NCBI GenBank assembly: GCA_023957975.1
Contig: JAMLGM010000004.1
Coordinates: forward strand, 310,001 to 374,000
Reading direction: 5' to 3'
DNA length: 64,000 bases
From: Microthrixaceae bacterium
GTDB lineage: Bacteria > Actinomycetota > Acidimicrobiia > Acidimicrobiales > Microtrichaceae
The position numbers were made by a program, and so were the translations under genes. The notes beneath the pieces are model-generated. The model saw only the letters and a program-made list of their open reading frames with translations, was not told where the DNA came from and did no database searches. How positions within the stretch are numbered: the first letter of the stretch is position 1; the number at the start of each line of letters is the position of its first letter. Of this stretch, positions 15,964 through 25,218 are shown in pieces.

Positions 15964-16386
15964 GTGATTTCCGCCCGGCTCGCATCGTCGAATGACGACC
16001 GCGCGCTCCTCGAGCTCCGGGCGCTCGCCCGCGAGCTCGTCGGCGCCCAGCGGGGCGGACCGGCGCTCCTCGACGACTTGGCCGCGGAGGAGCGAGATGC
16101 ACCGACCACCGTCGATTTCGTCGGCGAACTCGACGGTGTCGTCGTCGGATATGCGACGACGGTCAACCTCGATCAGCGCACCCGGCTACGCGAGCTGTTC
16201 GTGCATCCGGAAGCGCGCGAGGTCGGCGTCGGACATCACCTCCTCGCGGCAGCGGTCGAGCATGCACGGGCCAGCGGCGCAGTTCGGCTCGACGCATCCG
16301 CATTGCCCGGCGACCGTTCGACCAAGAACTTCTTCGAAAGCCACGACATGAAGTCCCGGCTCCTCGTCGTGTCCAAGCAGCTATGA
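15964..16386 (+). CDS. GNAT-family acetyltransferase
   Basis: This 140-residue protein (GTG start abutting the previous stop) has the GNAT acetyl-CoA binding pattern in LRELFVHPEAREVGVGHHLLAAAVEHARASG and a C-terminal strand-loop-helix with TKNFFESHDM. It transfers an acetyl group to an unknown amine. Its stop overlaps the NUDIX start by 4 bases, so the two are probably co-translated. Confidence 0.8.
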   Translation: MISARLASSNDDRALLELRALARELVGAQRGGPALLDDLAAEERDAPTTVDFVGELDGVVVGYATTVNLDQRTRLRELFVHPEAREVGVGHHLLAAAVEHARASGAVRLDASALPGDRSTKNFFESHDMKSRLLVVSKQL

Positions 16387-16799
16387 GCGCCGAGTCGTCG
16401 CGTCCCGAGGTCTGCGTGGGGGCCGTGGTGGTCAGCGACGACGCCTTGTTGATGATTCGGCGGGGTCACGGGCCGGCGGCTGGACGGTGGTCGATCCCGA
16501 GCGGGCGTGTTGAACACGGCGAGACCCTCGCCGAGGCGACCGTTCGCGAACTCGCCGAAGAAACGGGTCTCAACGGCGTGTGCTCGGAGTTGGTGGGCTG
16601 GGCGGAGTCGATCAGCGATCTGGCGCACTTCGTCGTATTCAACTTCGAGGTCATCCTGCTCGACGATACGGATCCCGTCGCCGGCTCAGATGCGGCTGAG
16701 GTGCAATGGGTGCCGCTGCATGCGGTGGATCAGTACCGACTCATTCCGGGGTTGGCCGAGTTCCTGCACGATCACGGGATCATCGAGATCATCACCTGA
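16383..16799 (+). CDS. NUDIX hydrolase
   Basis: This 138-residue protein carries a full NUDIX box, from GRVEHGETLAEAT to VRELAEETGL (around residues 40-63), preceded by a beta-strand beginning VCVGAVVVSDD. It should hydrolyse a nucleoside diphosphate derivative such as an oxidised nucleotide, NADH or ADP-ribose; the substrate is not evident. It is the last gene of the run before a bidirectional terminator. Confidence 0.87.
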   Translation: MSAESSRPEVCVGAVVVSDDALLMIRRGHGPAAGRWSIPSGRVEHGETLAEATVRELAEETGLNGVCSELVGWAESISDLAHFVVFNFEVILLDDTDPVAGSDAAEVQWVPLHAVDQYRLIPGLAEFLHDHGIIEIIT

Positions 16800-16861
16800 G
16801 GGGCCACGCGGCACCCTCGTGTCGGCTTCGCGTCTGGGCCGCCGGCTCGGACGCCGAACGC

Positions 16862-16895
16862 GAAGATGCCCGCCGACACAGCGGCGGGCATCTTC
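16862..16895. terminator. bidirectional terminator hairpin
   Basis: Perfect 14-base arms (GAAGATGCCCGCCG and its complement) flank a 6-base loop between the convergent NUDIX and enoyl-CoA hydratase genes. There is no long T-tract on either side. Confidence 0.75.
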
Positions 16896-16946
16896 CTCGG
16901 CGGTTGCATGACGCGTCGCAACGTCATGTGGGGCTCGCTGTGAGGA

Positions 16947-17720
16947 TCAGCGACCCTTCCACTGCGGAGCACGCTTTTCGGCGAACGCCGTGATGCCCTC
17001 GGTGAAGTCCTCGGTGGTGAACATCTTCATGATGCCGTCGCCGGAGCGCTTCCACCCGATCTCGTCGGGCTGATCGGTGCACTCGATAACGATGGAACGC
17101 GACTCGCGCACCGCCAGCGGCGCCGCCTCACAAATCTGCTCGGCCAGCGTGATCGCTCCCGCCAGCGCCTCGCCCTCCTCGGTCAGGTGGTTGACGAGCC
17201 CGAAGTGGTGAGCGCGCTCGGCAGGGAAATCGAGTCGACCGGTGAGGGCCAGCTCCATGGCGATGTTGCGCGGAATCTTGCGGGGAAGGCGGAACAGACC
17301 ACCGGCGGCCGCGACCAGGTTGCGCTTGACCTCCGGGATACCGAACACCGCGGTCTTCGAGGCGACCACCAGATCGGCTGCGAGCACCAGTTCGGTGCCA
17401 CCGGCGAGCGCCGGGCCGTCGACGGCGGCGATGACCGGCTTGGTGCGCTCGCGCTGGACGAAGCCGCCGAAACCGCCCTTGGCGGTGTTCATGCCGGCCG
17501 GGTCGACACCCATCTGCTTCAGGTCGGCGCCGGCGCAGAAGATGTAGCCCTTGTCGGTCTTTGCGCCGGTGAGGATGGCGACGAAGATCTCGTCGTCGGC
17601 CTCGACCTGGTCGATGGCGGCTTCGATGCCCTGCGCAACGTCGGAGTTCACCGCGTTGCGGGCGTCGGGACGATTGATGGTGATGATGCCGATGTGGCCA
17701 CGCTTCTCGAAGTCGATCAT
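16947..17720 (-). CDS. Enoyl-CoA hydratase/isomerase (crotonase family)
   Basis: This 257-residue crotonase-fold protein starts INRPDARNAVNSDV, has the oxyanion-hole segment CAGADLKQM near residues 62-72 and AAVDGPALAGGTELVLAADLVVAS near 98-120, which carries the second oxyanion-hole Gly. The Glu in the GGTELVLA region fits a catalytic residue. It probably hydrates a 2-enoyl-CoA in fatty-acid or steroid breakdown. The ATG at 17720 is preferred to a TTG six bases upstream because TATCGT lies six bases from it. Confidence 0.85.
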   Translation of the reverse strand: MIDFEKRGHIGIITINRPDARNAVNSDVAQGIEAAIDQVEADDEIFVAILTGAKTDKGYIFCAGADLKQMGVDPAGMNTAKGGFGGFVQRERTKPVIAAVDGPALAGGTELVLAADLVVASKTAVFGIPEVKRNLVAAAGGLFRLPRKIPRNIAMELALTGRLDFPAERAHHFGLVNHLTEEGEALAGAITLAEQICEAAPLAVRESRSIVIECTDQPDEIGWKRSGDGIMKMFTTEDFTEGITAFAEKRAPQWKGR

Positions 17721-17726
17721 GGCCAA

Positions 17727-17732
17727 ACGATA
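17727..17732 (-). promoter_or_regulatory. -10 box, leaderless start of enoyl-CoA hydratase
   Basis: On the minus strand TATCGT is followed by six bases and then ATG at 17720. Confidence 0.5.
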
Positions 17733-17831
17733 CTTCCGTCTTGACCGGTCGGTCTACTCATCGGAGGCCACCCGGCGATCGCCGACCGGGGCGGTGTATC
17801 GGCGGGGCGCACGAAACTGCCACACTCGTGC

Positions 17832-18386
17832 ATGCGCCAATTCCAGATCGCCGTTTTCGACCTCGATGGAACCTTGATCGACTCCGATGAGGCGTTGGTC
17901 GAACCGTTTCTCCATCTGGGCCTCAGCCGCGAAGAGATCACCTTCGGCCATCCGATCGAGGAGTTCTGCCGTGACCGCGGCATCGACGTGACGGCGTACG
18001 TCGAGCACTACGACACCGAGCGTGTTCAGCCGTTTGCCGGGGCCACAGAGCTCGTCGAAGGCCTCGGCCGTTGGGCGATCTGTTCCAACAAGTTCAACGA
18101 GAGCGGGTACGCCGAACTCGACCGACTCGGGTGGAACCCCGAGGTGGCCCTGTTCAGCCGTGATTTCGGTGGAGCCGAAAAGCGGCTAGCGCCCGTGCTG
18201 GAGCGACTCGATGTCGAAGCGTCACAGGTCGTCTACGTCGGGGACAGCTCCACGGACCGTGCGGTCGCTGAGGAGGCGGGGTGTGCGTTCGTCTGGGCGG
18301 GATGGAACCCCCGCACCGCAGCGGCGAACCCCGATGGGACGGTGCTCAGCGATCCCCGACAGGTGCTCGACCTGCTGGAACACTGA
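17832..18386 (+). CDS. HAD-superfamily phosphatase (phosphoglycolate-phosphatase-like)
   Basis: This 184-residue protein has HAD motif I FDLDGTLIDSDEA at the N-terminus, motif II ICSNK near residue 79, and motif III/IV with KRLAPV and YVGDSSTDRAVAEEAG near 120-150. The small helical cap fits subfamily IA. It probably removes phosphate from a small metabolite, with phosphoglycolate or a sugar phosphate most common in the family. It is divergent from the enoyl-CoA hydratase and converges on the next gene with a 16-base gap. Confidence 0.85.
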   Translation: MRQFQIAVFDLDGTLIDSDEALVEPFLHLGLSREEITFGHPIEEFCRDRGIDVTAYVEHYDTERVQPFAGATELVEGLGRWAICSNKFNESGYAELDRLGWNPEVALFSRDFGGAEKRLAPVLERLDVEASQVVYVGDSSTDRAVAEEAGCAFVWAGWNPRTAAANPDGTVLSDPRQVLDLLEH

Positions 18387-18402
18387 GCACCGTGCGCCGC
18401 GT

Positions 18403-19866
18403 TCAGGAATCCTGTTCGGCGGAATCCTGATCGGCGGAAGTGACCTCAGGTGCCTCAGCCACCGGAGCCTCTGCCTCAAGTGCCTCAGCCACCGAAGCCT
18501 CAATCTCAGGAGCCTCTGCCACCGGCGCCTCAACCTCAGGAGCCTCGGCCTCCACCGGAGCCTCTGCCTCGGGTACCTCCTGCGTGGGGGCCTCGTCGAC
18601 CGCGGCCTGCTCAGCAGCGGGCTTCGTCGCGGCTGGCTTGGGCGGCCGAGCCTTCGTCGGGCGCTTACGCTTCGTGGCGCTGGCCTCGATGCCGAGCAAC
18701 GCCGCGATCTGCGGCACGCGGGTTGCGACCTTGGCCACGGCGGCCTTCAGCGCCTCGGTCGGCTCGGCAGGCGCCTCGGCCGGGGTGATCTGGCTGCGGA
18801 TGGGGGAGAAGGCGAGTGCGTCGATCACCATCGCCCAGCGCTCCTGGCTGTTTTCGAGGGTGAGGTTCTCGGTGGTCTGGGTCGTCAACTGCTCGATGAG
18901 CTCCGCCGGGATCGGCGCGCCGGCCTTGGGAGGGCGCGAGCTCAGCCGCAGTGCACGCACGATACGTCCGTCGGCCAGCGTCGTGGCGAGCTCGGCCAGC
19001 CAGGTCGTGTGTTCCTCATCGACACGTCGGGTCAGACCCTCGCGCAACTGCGTGGCGATCTCGCGGCTTTCGTCGTCGCGCGCACCCTGATCGGCTGCGA
19101 CGACCACCGAACGCAGGTCGCGCAGGTCGAGTTCCTCGAGCAACTTGACCGCAGAGTCGGCGCGGTCGCGCCATTCGGCGGAACGCAGCTTCGGCAACAG
19201 CCCCTCGGCCAAGGCGACCAGTTCGTCGCCGCCGATCTCGGGCAGGCCGGCGGCACGGTTCTTCTCGTTCTGCTGGTCGACCGCCTGGCGCACCGCTGGC
19301 ACCCCGCCAAGCAGCACCTGCTCGGCGATCGGGCGCTGCTCCGGTGCCAGCGTTTCGAGCACCGCGTTTCGGTGGGTCCGGGCCGGCCGCAGCCGCTTCG
19401 GCTTCGGCCGCTGCTCGGGGGCCGGGCGACGCGGACGGCCCTCGCCGTCGCCTCGACGCCCGCGACCCTCGCCGTCGCCTCGACGCCCACGACCTTCACC
19501 CTCGCCTCGACGGCCGCGACCCTCGCCGCGATCATCACCGTCGCGACGTCGGCCGCGTCCACGTCCGTCGCCACGCCCTTTGGGGGCAAGGGTCTGGGTG
19601 ACCAGTGGTTCGTCACGGCGGGTCCCCACGACCTCGAGGGTTTCGAACCGCTCGGCCCGCGCCGCCTTGGGCGCCTGCACGGACAAGATGATGACGCCGT
19701 CGGTGAGGATGTCGGCCTCGGCGCGCACGACGTCGCCGACGTTCACCCCGGCCGGGACGACGTCGCCCGGGAGTTCACCTTTGGGGAGCTTGGCTCCCGC
19801 CTTGCGCCAGGTCCACGTGCCATCCGGACGGGAGCTGGTCAGTTCGATTTCAAGCCTCGACGACAT
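18403..19866 (-). CDS. Unknown protein with Arg-Gly-rich repeats and acidic tail
   Basis: I do not recognise this 487-residue protein. Residues 1-95 look like a small beta domain (TWTWRKAGAKLPKGELPGDV, then VGDVVRAEADILTDGVIILS) similar to OB or TRAM-like RNA-binding folds. Residues 100-155 are an RGRRGDGEGRGRR repeat typical of RNA-binding tails, followed by an all-helical region of about 250 residues and a C-terminal tail of EAPEVEAPVAEAPEIE repeats. The layout suggests an RNA- or ribosome-associated protein. A TAGATT box lies nine bases before its ATG. Confidence 0.6.
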   Translation of the reverse strand: MSSRLEIELTSSRPDGTWTWRKAGAKLPKGELPGDVVPAGVNVGDVVRAEADILTDGVIILSVQAPKAARAERFETLEVVGTRRDEPLVTQTLAPKGRGDGRGRGRRRDGDDRGEGRGRRGEGEGRGRRGDGEGRGRRGDGEGRPRRPAPEQRPKPKRLRPARTHRNAVLETLAPEQRPIAEQVLLGGVPAVRQAVDQQNEKNRAAGLPEIGGDELVALAEGLLPKLRSAEWRDRADSAVKLLEELDLRDLRSVVVAADQGARDDESREIATQLREGLTRRVDEEHTTWLAELATTLADGRIVRALRLSSRPPKAGAPIPAELIEQLTTQTTENLTLENSQERWAMVIDALAFSPIRSQITPAEAPAEPTEALKAAVAKVATRVPQIAALLGIEASATKRKRPTKARPPKPAATKPAAEQAAVDEAPTQEVPEAEAPVEAEAPEVEAPVAEAPEIEASVAEALEAEAPVAEAPEVTSADQDSAEQDS

Positions 19867-19875
19867 AGTGGCCCC

Positions 19876-19881
19876 AATCTA
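19876..19881 (-). promoter_or_regulatory. -10 box of the Arg-Gly-rich protein gene
   Basis: On the minus strand TAGATT is followed by nine bases and ATG at 19866, allowing at most a 2-3 base leader. Confidence 0.4.
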
Positions 19882-19972
19882 TCGCCACCGCCCACCATCT
19901 CAGGACGACGAACGTCCCGACGTTGTCCTCACGGGCCATCCGACCGGCCGCAACCAGCACTCGCGGGCAGGG

Positions 19973-21187
19973 TCACCCGGGGTTCGTCTTCGATGTCCGG
20001 ATGGCATCAGCGGTGATCCCGAGGTTGGAACGCTTCAGGAACCGCTGTTCGAAGAAGCGGAAACTCACCCAGGCGAGCGCCGCGCTCAACACGATCGAGT
20101 CGAACAGCGGCCGCCAGCTCGGGCCGGGAAAGGTGATCCAGACGTGTTTGGCGTCGATGACCATGTCCGGATGCAGCACGAACAACACGATCGGATGCCA
20201 CAGGTATAGGCCATAGCTGACCAGGCCGTACCAGCGCAGCACCGGGTTCCGAAGTACGCGTAACACCACCGCGTCGGAGCGATAGACGAAGGTCGCCGCA
20301 ACCGCTGCGGGAGCGGCCAGCCGGGAGAACCCAACCGACATCAGCGCCAAGCGTTCGGCGATCGCGGCGCCGTCGCCGCGTCCGGCGAACAACGAATCCA
20401 TCCACTGCGCACTGTTGGGATGCCGCGCAATGACACCCACGACGATCGAGCCGACGAGCAAAACCAGCCCCGCGGAGGTCAACCAGACCCAGGCGCGTCC
20501 TGGGCGTTGGTCTCCGCCCGTGCGCTGGACCCAGCCGTACCGGGCGAACGCGATGACCGAACCGAAGAACATGATGTCGGGCCGCAGCACCCCCTCGACC
20601 GCGGGGCTGCCGGCGAGGGTCAGCGCCAGCCGGGACAGCGCTCCGAGCGCGGCGATGGCGCACGCGACCCGAAATGCGCGCCGCATACGGCCCTTGGCCA
20701 ACATCGACCCCAGTGCCGGGACCCAGAAGATGTAGAACCACTCCTCTTGAAAGAGCGAGTGCAGGTGACTCAGGCGCAACTCGATGACCTCGGGCACGAG
20801 GACGAATGCGAGCGGATACAACAGCACCGCACCGAAGAACGCCTCGATGTACACCGTCGGGGTGGGGAGTCGACCTGCCGCGCCGAGCAACACCGACGCC
20901 AACAAGAACAACAGCAGCGCCGGGAAGATCCTGCGAACCCGTCGTTCGAAGAAGGCCTTCATGCGAATCGTCCCGGTCTGGGAGGACTCGGCGAGCGCCA
21001 GGCTGGTGATCAGGTACCCACTGAGCGCGAAGAAGAGGTCGAGGCCGACCGTGAGCACCGAATACCGCAACCCGAGCGCGTGATCGAGACACACCAACAG
21101 CACCGCGATCCCTCGAATACCGTCGAGGGCCGGGTCGCGGCGCGGCCGGTTGGGAGTTCGCGTCGCCGGCGCTTCGGCACTCGTCAT
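19973..21187 (-). CDS. Acyltransferase family 3 integral membrane protein
   Basis: This 404-residue protein has about ten hydrophobic segments and the family hallmark region DPALDGIRGIAVLLVCLDHA near the start, with FFALSGYLIT and FFERRVRRIFPA following. Such proteins O-acetylate or O-acylate polysaccharides or lipids at the membrane. The ATG at 21187 is preceded by GGGAG eight bases upstream; the frame stays open 28 codons further but has no better start. The C-terminus ends with FFEQRFLKR, typical of the family. Confidence 0.85.
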   Translation of the reverse strand: MTSAEAPATRTPNRPRRDPALDGIRGIAVLLVCLDHALGLRYSVLTVGLDLFFALSGYLITSLALAESSQTGTIRMKAFFERRVRRIFPALLLFLLASVLLGAAGRLPTPTVYIEAFFGAVLLYPLAFVLVPEVIELRLSHLHSLFQEEWFYIFWVPALGSMLAKGRMRRAFRVACAIAALGALSRLALTLAGSPAVEGVLRPDIMFFGSVIAFARYGWVQRTGGDQRPGRAWVWLTSAGLVLLVGSIVVGVIARHPNSAQWMDSLFAGRGDGAAIAERLALMSVGFSRLAAPAAVAATFVYRSDAVVLRVLRNPVLRWYGLVSYGLYLWHPIVLFVLHPDMVIDAKHVWITFPGPSWRPLFDSIVLSAALAWVSFRFFEQRFLKRSNLGITADAIRTSKTNPG

Positions 21188-21318
21188 GTCATCGTCTCCC
21201 GGAACGAACTCGTCGCGATCGTATGAACCGCGAGGGGCGATCGTAGGCGGCTCGGGCCGTCGAGGACACACATTGTTCGCGGATGCGGGTCAGCGTCGAG
21301 GCGTTCGGCGCTTCGCCC

Positions 21319-22746
21319 TCACCGACCCATCGCTGCGCAGAGATCAAGAAGCGCGTTCTCCACCACCTCGCTCAACGCAGGGTGTGGATACATCATGTTG
21401 CGCGCCACCTGTTCGACGGGGAGGTCGAACGACATCGCCATCACGAGGATCTGGATCATCACGGCGGCGTCGGGTCCGATGATGTGTGCACCCAGAATGC
21501 GTCCGGTTGCGGGATCCGCGAGAACCTTGACGCAGCTCTGTGTGTCTTGAATCGCCCACCCGTACGCCGTGTCTGCGTACTCCTTGAGCGCGGCGACATA
21601 CGGGCGCCCGGCGTCGATGAGCTCATGTTCTTTCGCTCCGACCGAAGCGATCTGTGGGCTGGCGAAGATCCCGTACGGAACCACCGCCTCGGCGACGCGT
21701 TCCACCGCCTCGGGATGCAACAGATTGTGTTGAACCACTCGGGCCTCGTGGTTGGCGACGTGTTTGAGTTGCATCGGGTTGCAGACATCGCCCAGGGCCC
21801 AGATACCGTCCGCGTCGGTGGCCATCGTGGCATCGGTGATCACATATCCGGCGTCGTCGAGGCGCACGCCGGTGCGCTGCACCTCGAGTTGGTCGCCGTT
21901 TGGAATCCGCCCGACCGCGACGAGCAGCCGATCGGCTTCGATGACCTCGGTTCCCTCGTTGCCCTCGACCGTGACGCGATACCTGCCGACCGCACTCGAG
22001 GCATCACCGGCCTTCGCATCGGAGGCAGGGGAGGAGGGGTCGAACTCGACACGGTGGATGCGGGTGTTGAGCCGCAGATCCAGGCGTTCGGCGAAGTGGC
22101 GGGTGATCCGCTCGGAGATCTCGAGGTCCTCGGTTCGCGCCACCCGGTCGCCGCGGGCCAACACGGTCACCGTCGCTCCGTACGCCTCGAACACATGGGC
22201 CAGTTCGAGGGCGATGAACCCGCCGCCGATGACCACGAGGTGTTCGGGCACCTCATCGATGCGCATGATCATGTCGGAGGTATCGAACGGAACCTCGGCG
22301 AGGCCGGAAATCTCGGGCACGACGCTGCGGGCCCCGGCGGCGATCACGAAGCGGTCTGCGGTGATCTCCTCGGCGCCGACACGAAGACGCTTGTGGCCGA
22401 CGAACGCCGCGTTCGCCTCGAACACCGTGACGTTCGGCAGGTCCTTGCGGTACTCGAGCCCCGAGGCGGAAATCGGGTCGATGCGGCCAAAGACCCGATC
22501 CCGGATGTCGCTCCAGCGGACGCCTCCGACATCCAGGTCGACGCCGAACCGAGCGGCGTCTCGGGCGTCCTCGACCAGGTCGGCGGGGTAGACCAGCATC
22601 TTGGTCGGGATACAGCCGACATTGAGACAGGTACCTCCGTACACACCCCGCTCGACGATCGCCACCTTCCAGCCGTCGAATCGGTCGTCGACGATGGTGT
22701 TACCCGACCCGGACCCGATGATGCAGAGATCGAAGTGGTTTGTCAC
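21319..22746 (-). CDS. mtr: Mycothione reductase
   Basis: This 475-residue FAD- and NADPH-dependent disulfide reductase has FAD-binding IIGSGSGNTIVDDRF, the redox pair in GGTCLNVGCIPTKM, a second Rossmann motif VVIGGGFIALELA and the C-terminal catalytic base in MYPHPALSEVVENAL. The GSGSGN start and MYPHP end match mycothione reductase better than lipoamide dehydrogenase. It reduces oxidised mycothiol, the main thiol of Actinobacteria. The start is GTG. Confidence 0.85.
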   Translation of the reverse strand: MTNHFDLCIIGSGSGNTIVDDRFDGWKVAIVERGVYGGTCLNVGCIPTKMLVYPADLVEDARDAARFGVDLDVGGVRWSDIRDRVFGRIDPISASGLEYRKDLPNVTVFEANAAFVGHKRLRVGAEEITADRFVIAAGARSVVPEISGLAEVPFDTSDMIMRIDEVPEHLVVIGGGFIALELAHVFEAYGATVTVLARGDRVARTEDLEISERITRHFAERLDLRLNTRIHRVEFDPSSPASDAKAGDASSAVGRYRVTVEGNEGTEVIEADRLLVAVGRIPNGDQLEVQRTGVRLDDAGYVITDATMATDADGIWALGDVCNPMQLKHVANHEARVVQHNLLHPEAVERVAEAVVPYGIFASPQIASVGAKEHELIDAGRPYVAALKEYADTAYGWAIQDTQSCVKVLADPATGRILGAHIIGPDAAVMIQILVMAMSFDLPVEQVARNMMYPHPALSEVVENALLDLCAAMGR

Positions 22747-22753
22747 CCAGGCA

Positions 22754-22759
22754 ATGTTA
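22754..22759 (-). promoter_or_regulatory. -10 box, leaderless start of mtr
   Basis: On the minus strand TAACAT is followed by seven bases and GTG at 22746. Confidence 0.5.
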
Positions 22760-22776
22760 CGACCACCCCGCAGGGC

Positions 22777-25134
22777 TCAGATCGCCTCGGTGCGTTGCAG
22801 CCACAACATGGCGAACCAGCCGGGCAGGACCGGAGCGAAGAACGTGAAGAACCGGTAGACCAACACGGCCGCGACCGCTTGTTCCGACGGCACGCCGATG
22901 GCGGTCAGCCCACCGATGTAGGCGACTTCGGCGGCCCCCAGACCACCCGGAGTCGGGGCGACCGCCTGAACGAAACTGCCGAGCAGGTAGACGATCGCCA
23001 CGGGGGCGAAGGGCACGTCGCCGTAGAAGCACTTGACCGCGGCGACTAGCGCTGCGGTGTAGCTCAGCGTCACGCCGGCGGTTCCGCCCAACAGCCCGAC
23101 CAGGCGCACCGGACGTTTCGCTACCTCGACGATGCCTTGGGCGGAACGCCGCAGGGCTGGCACGAGGGTCTCGCGCACCACGCGCCGCCCGAACGGCAAA
23201 GCGAGGAAAACGGCCGCAAGCACGGCGACCGCACCGGCACCGATACCGATCGTCGCCCACGACGGCAAGCTGATCTGGCTGAGTTCGTCGCTGCCCGCCC
23301 ACCACACGAACCCGATCAGGATGATCACGTGCGTTGCGAAGGCGGCGATCTGATTGAGGCCGATGGCGGCGACCACCACCGCCGGGTCGATCCCTCGACG
23401 CTGCAGGAACCGACCCTGCAACGCAACGCCTCCGAGTTGAGCGGGTGCCGCGATTCCGACGAACGATCCGGCCACCTGCAACGCCACGTTCGGACCCGCC
23501 GGCAGCGGCTCGGCGAGCGAACCGCTCAGGCCGAACGCGGCGAAAATATATGACGTTGCGCTGGCCAGCGCGACGGCGAGCACCCAGATGAGGTCGGCGT
23601 TCTGCAGCTCCTTCCACACCTCGGGAAATCCGGCGAGTTGCGGGGCCAAGGCGTTGATCGCCAGCACGCCCATGACGAACATGAGGACGTGGCGGGGCTT
23701 GATCCGTTCGAGCGGGGCGAGCGCCTGTTGATCGGTGCCGGTTCGTTCCCGGATGAGTTCGGCGATCGACTCCAGGGTTCCCGAATCGATCGTGGCGCGG
23801 GTGGACCGGGTGAGGGCCAACGGCTGCAGCCGCGACAGCGAACGCGCCACGACTCCGGGCCCGAGGGCGGCGATGGCAGCATCGACTGTTCGCTCGGGGG
23901 AGAACTGCAACGAGGTCCAGGCCAACAGCTCCGCAATGTCGCCGCTGAGCACGCGTTCGTCTCCGGTGAGGTCGGCCACACCGAAGTTGATGACCTGCAT
24001 TTCGCCATCAGGGCCGACGACGACCGCGTTCTGGTCGAGGCCCCGGTGGGCGATGCGCGCCCAGCGGAGACGCACGAGAAGATTCCAGAGGCCGGTGAGG
24101 GCATCGTCTCCGGGTTCGGCCACCTCGGAAAACGGTGTGGTATCGGAATCTCGAAACGCCAGGAGGTAGCCCCCTCCCTCGTCGACCTCGCCGATCGCCT
24201 CCAGCGTCGGCGTGGGAACCCCACCGGCTTCTGCCTTCAACGACACCAGGGCCTCATGTTCGGCGAGTTCGCGCAGGCCGGCGAACGGGCGACCGTCTGC
24301 GGGATCTCGAAAGCGCACGGCCCGATAGAGGCGGCCCGGCAGCATGGTCTGCCAACCGTCGCGTGCCGCGACGAGCACCCGAAGCGAGATCGCGCCGTTG
24401 GTCATCACCTGGTACTCGTGGCGCCCCGACACCGACTTGACGTGTTTCACCCAGGCCACCGACACGCCGAGGCGTGCGAGCGAGGACGCGATGCTCAGTT
24501 CCGAGGGTCGTCGGTCGGGAGCTCCGACGATCGCGCCCACCGCCGAGCCGACCACCCAACCGACCGCCACCGCGACGATGAGTTCGCGAAGCCCGGTTTG
24601 GCCCGACAGCACCCGCAGCGCCAGCAACACGAACAACCACACGCGCGCCGCCCGGCGCCATCGATGCGACATCCACGGGGAGTCGGCGGCGACGATGGAG
24701 GAGAACCCGGCAAGAAAGGCCGCGGTCGGAAAGCTCGCCTCCGCCAGCGCGCCGGTGATCTCGAACCGGGCCACCGACAGGTCCAACAGATCGGTCATGA
24801 TCCACCGGCCGATGATGGTGCCGGCGGTCGCAGCGCCGAGCGTGCCCGCGAAGCGGCGGAACTGTCGCCGCGCCAGAATCACGCAACCACCGACGAGCGG
24901 GGCAAACAGGGCGATCACCTGGACGACGCGCACGATCAGCCGCACGAACCCGTCCGGGAGCCGTTCGGCCTGATGGATCAGGTCGGATTCAGCTCCGGAC
25001 AACGCTGAGGAACCGAAGTTCACGAACAACACGACAAGCGCGAGGGCGATCAACGAGGCCACAAGCCTCAGAAGATCGACCGGTGAGTACACCACTCGAC
25101 GATCTCGTCGTCGGGAGCTCGTGAGGCCTGCCAT
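22777..25134 (-). CDS. Large membrane protein: kinase-like centre and LPG-synthase-type flippase domain
   Basis: This 785-residue protein has three parts. Residues 1-205 contain six or so membrane helices. Residues 215-420 form a soluble domain resembling the APH/RIO kinase fold, with IAHRGLDQNAVVVGPDG near residue 358 and INFGVADL near 377, corresponding to HRD and DFG but altered to HRG and NFG. Residues 455-785 are the UPF0104/lysylphosphatidylglycerol-synthase membrane domain (GSFVGIAAPAQLGG, then APTPGGLGAAEVAYIGG). It may move or sense a lipid; the kinase-like part is probably inactive or atypical. It diverges from the acyl-CoA dehydrogenase operon. Confidence 0.72.
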   Translation of the reverse strand: MAGLTSSRRRDRRVVYSPVDLLRLVASLIALALVVLFVNFGSSALSGAESDLIHQAERLPDGFVRLIVRVVQVIALFAPLVGGCVILARRQFRRFAGTLGAATAGTIIGRWIMTDLLDLSVARFEITGALAEASFPTAAFLAGFSSIVAADSPWMSHRWRRAARVWLFVLLALRVLSGQTGLRELIVAVAVGWVVGSAVGAIVGAPDRRPSELSIASSLARLGVSVAWVKHVKSVSGRHEYQVMTNGAISLRVLVAARDGWQTMLPGRLYRAVRFRDPADGRPFAGLRELAEHEALVSLKAEAGGVPTPTLEAIGEVDEGGGYLLAFRDSDTTPFSEVAEPGDDALTGLWNLLVRLRWARIAHRGLDQNAVVVGPDGEMQVINFGVADLTGDERVLSGDIAELLAWTSLQFSPERTVDAAIAALGPGVVARSLSRLQPLALTRSTRATIDSGTLESIAELIRERTGTDQQALAPLERIKPRHVLMFVMGVLAINALAPQLAGFPEVWKELQNADLIWVLAVALASATSYIFAAFGLSGSLAEPLPAGPNVALQVAGSFVGIAAPAQLGGVALQGRFLQRRGIDPAVVVAAIGLNQIAAFATHVIILIGFVWWAGSDELSQISLPSWATIGIGAGAVAVLAAVFLALPFGRRVVRETLVPALRRSAQGIVEVAKRPVRLVGLLGGTAGVTLSYTAALVAAVKCFYGDVPFAPVAIVYLLGSFVQAVAPTPGGLGAAEVAYIGGLTAIGVPSEQAVAAVLVYRFFTFFAPVLPGWFAMLWLQRTEAI

Positions 25135-25143
25135 GGCTTGTTC

Positions 25144-25149
25144 AACCTA
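25144..25149 (-). promoter_or_regulatory. -10 box of the flippase-like gene
   Basis: On the minus strand TAGGTT is followed by nine bases and ATG at 25134. Confidence 0.4.
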
Positions 25150-25205
25150 ATCGGCGCAGCGAGGGCCATCGTGGAGGCACCTCTGACCCGCAAACAAGAA
25201 CGCGT

Positions 25206-25211
25206 TACAGT
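25206..25211 (+). promoter_or_regulatory. -10 box, leaderless start of the acyl-CoA dehydrogenase pair
   Basis: TACAGT is followed by seven bases and ATG at 25219. The divergent TAGGTT box lies only about 57 bases away, so the two promoters share a short region. Confidence 0.5.
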
Positions 25212-25218
25212 TCGCCCC

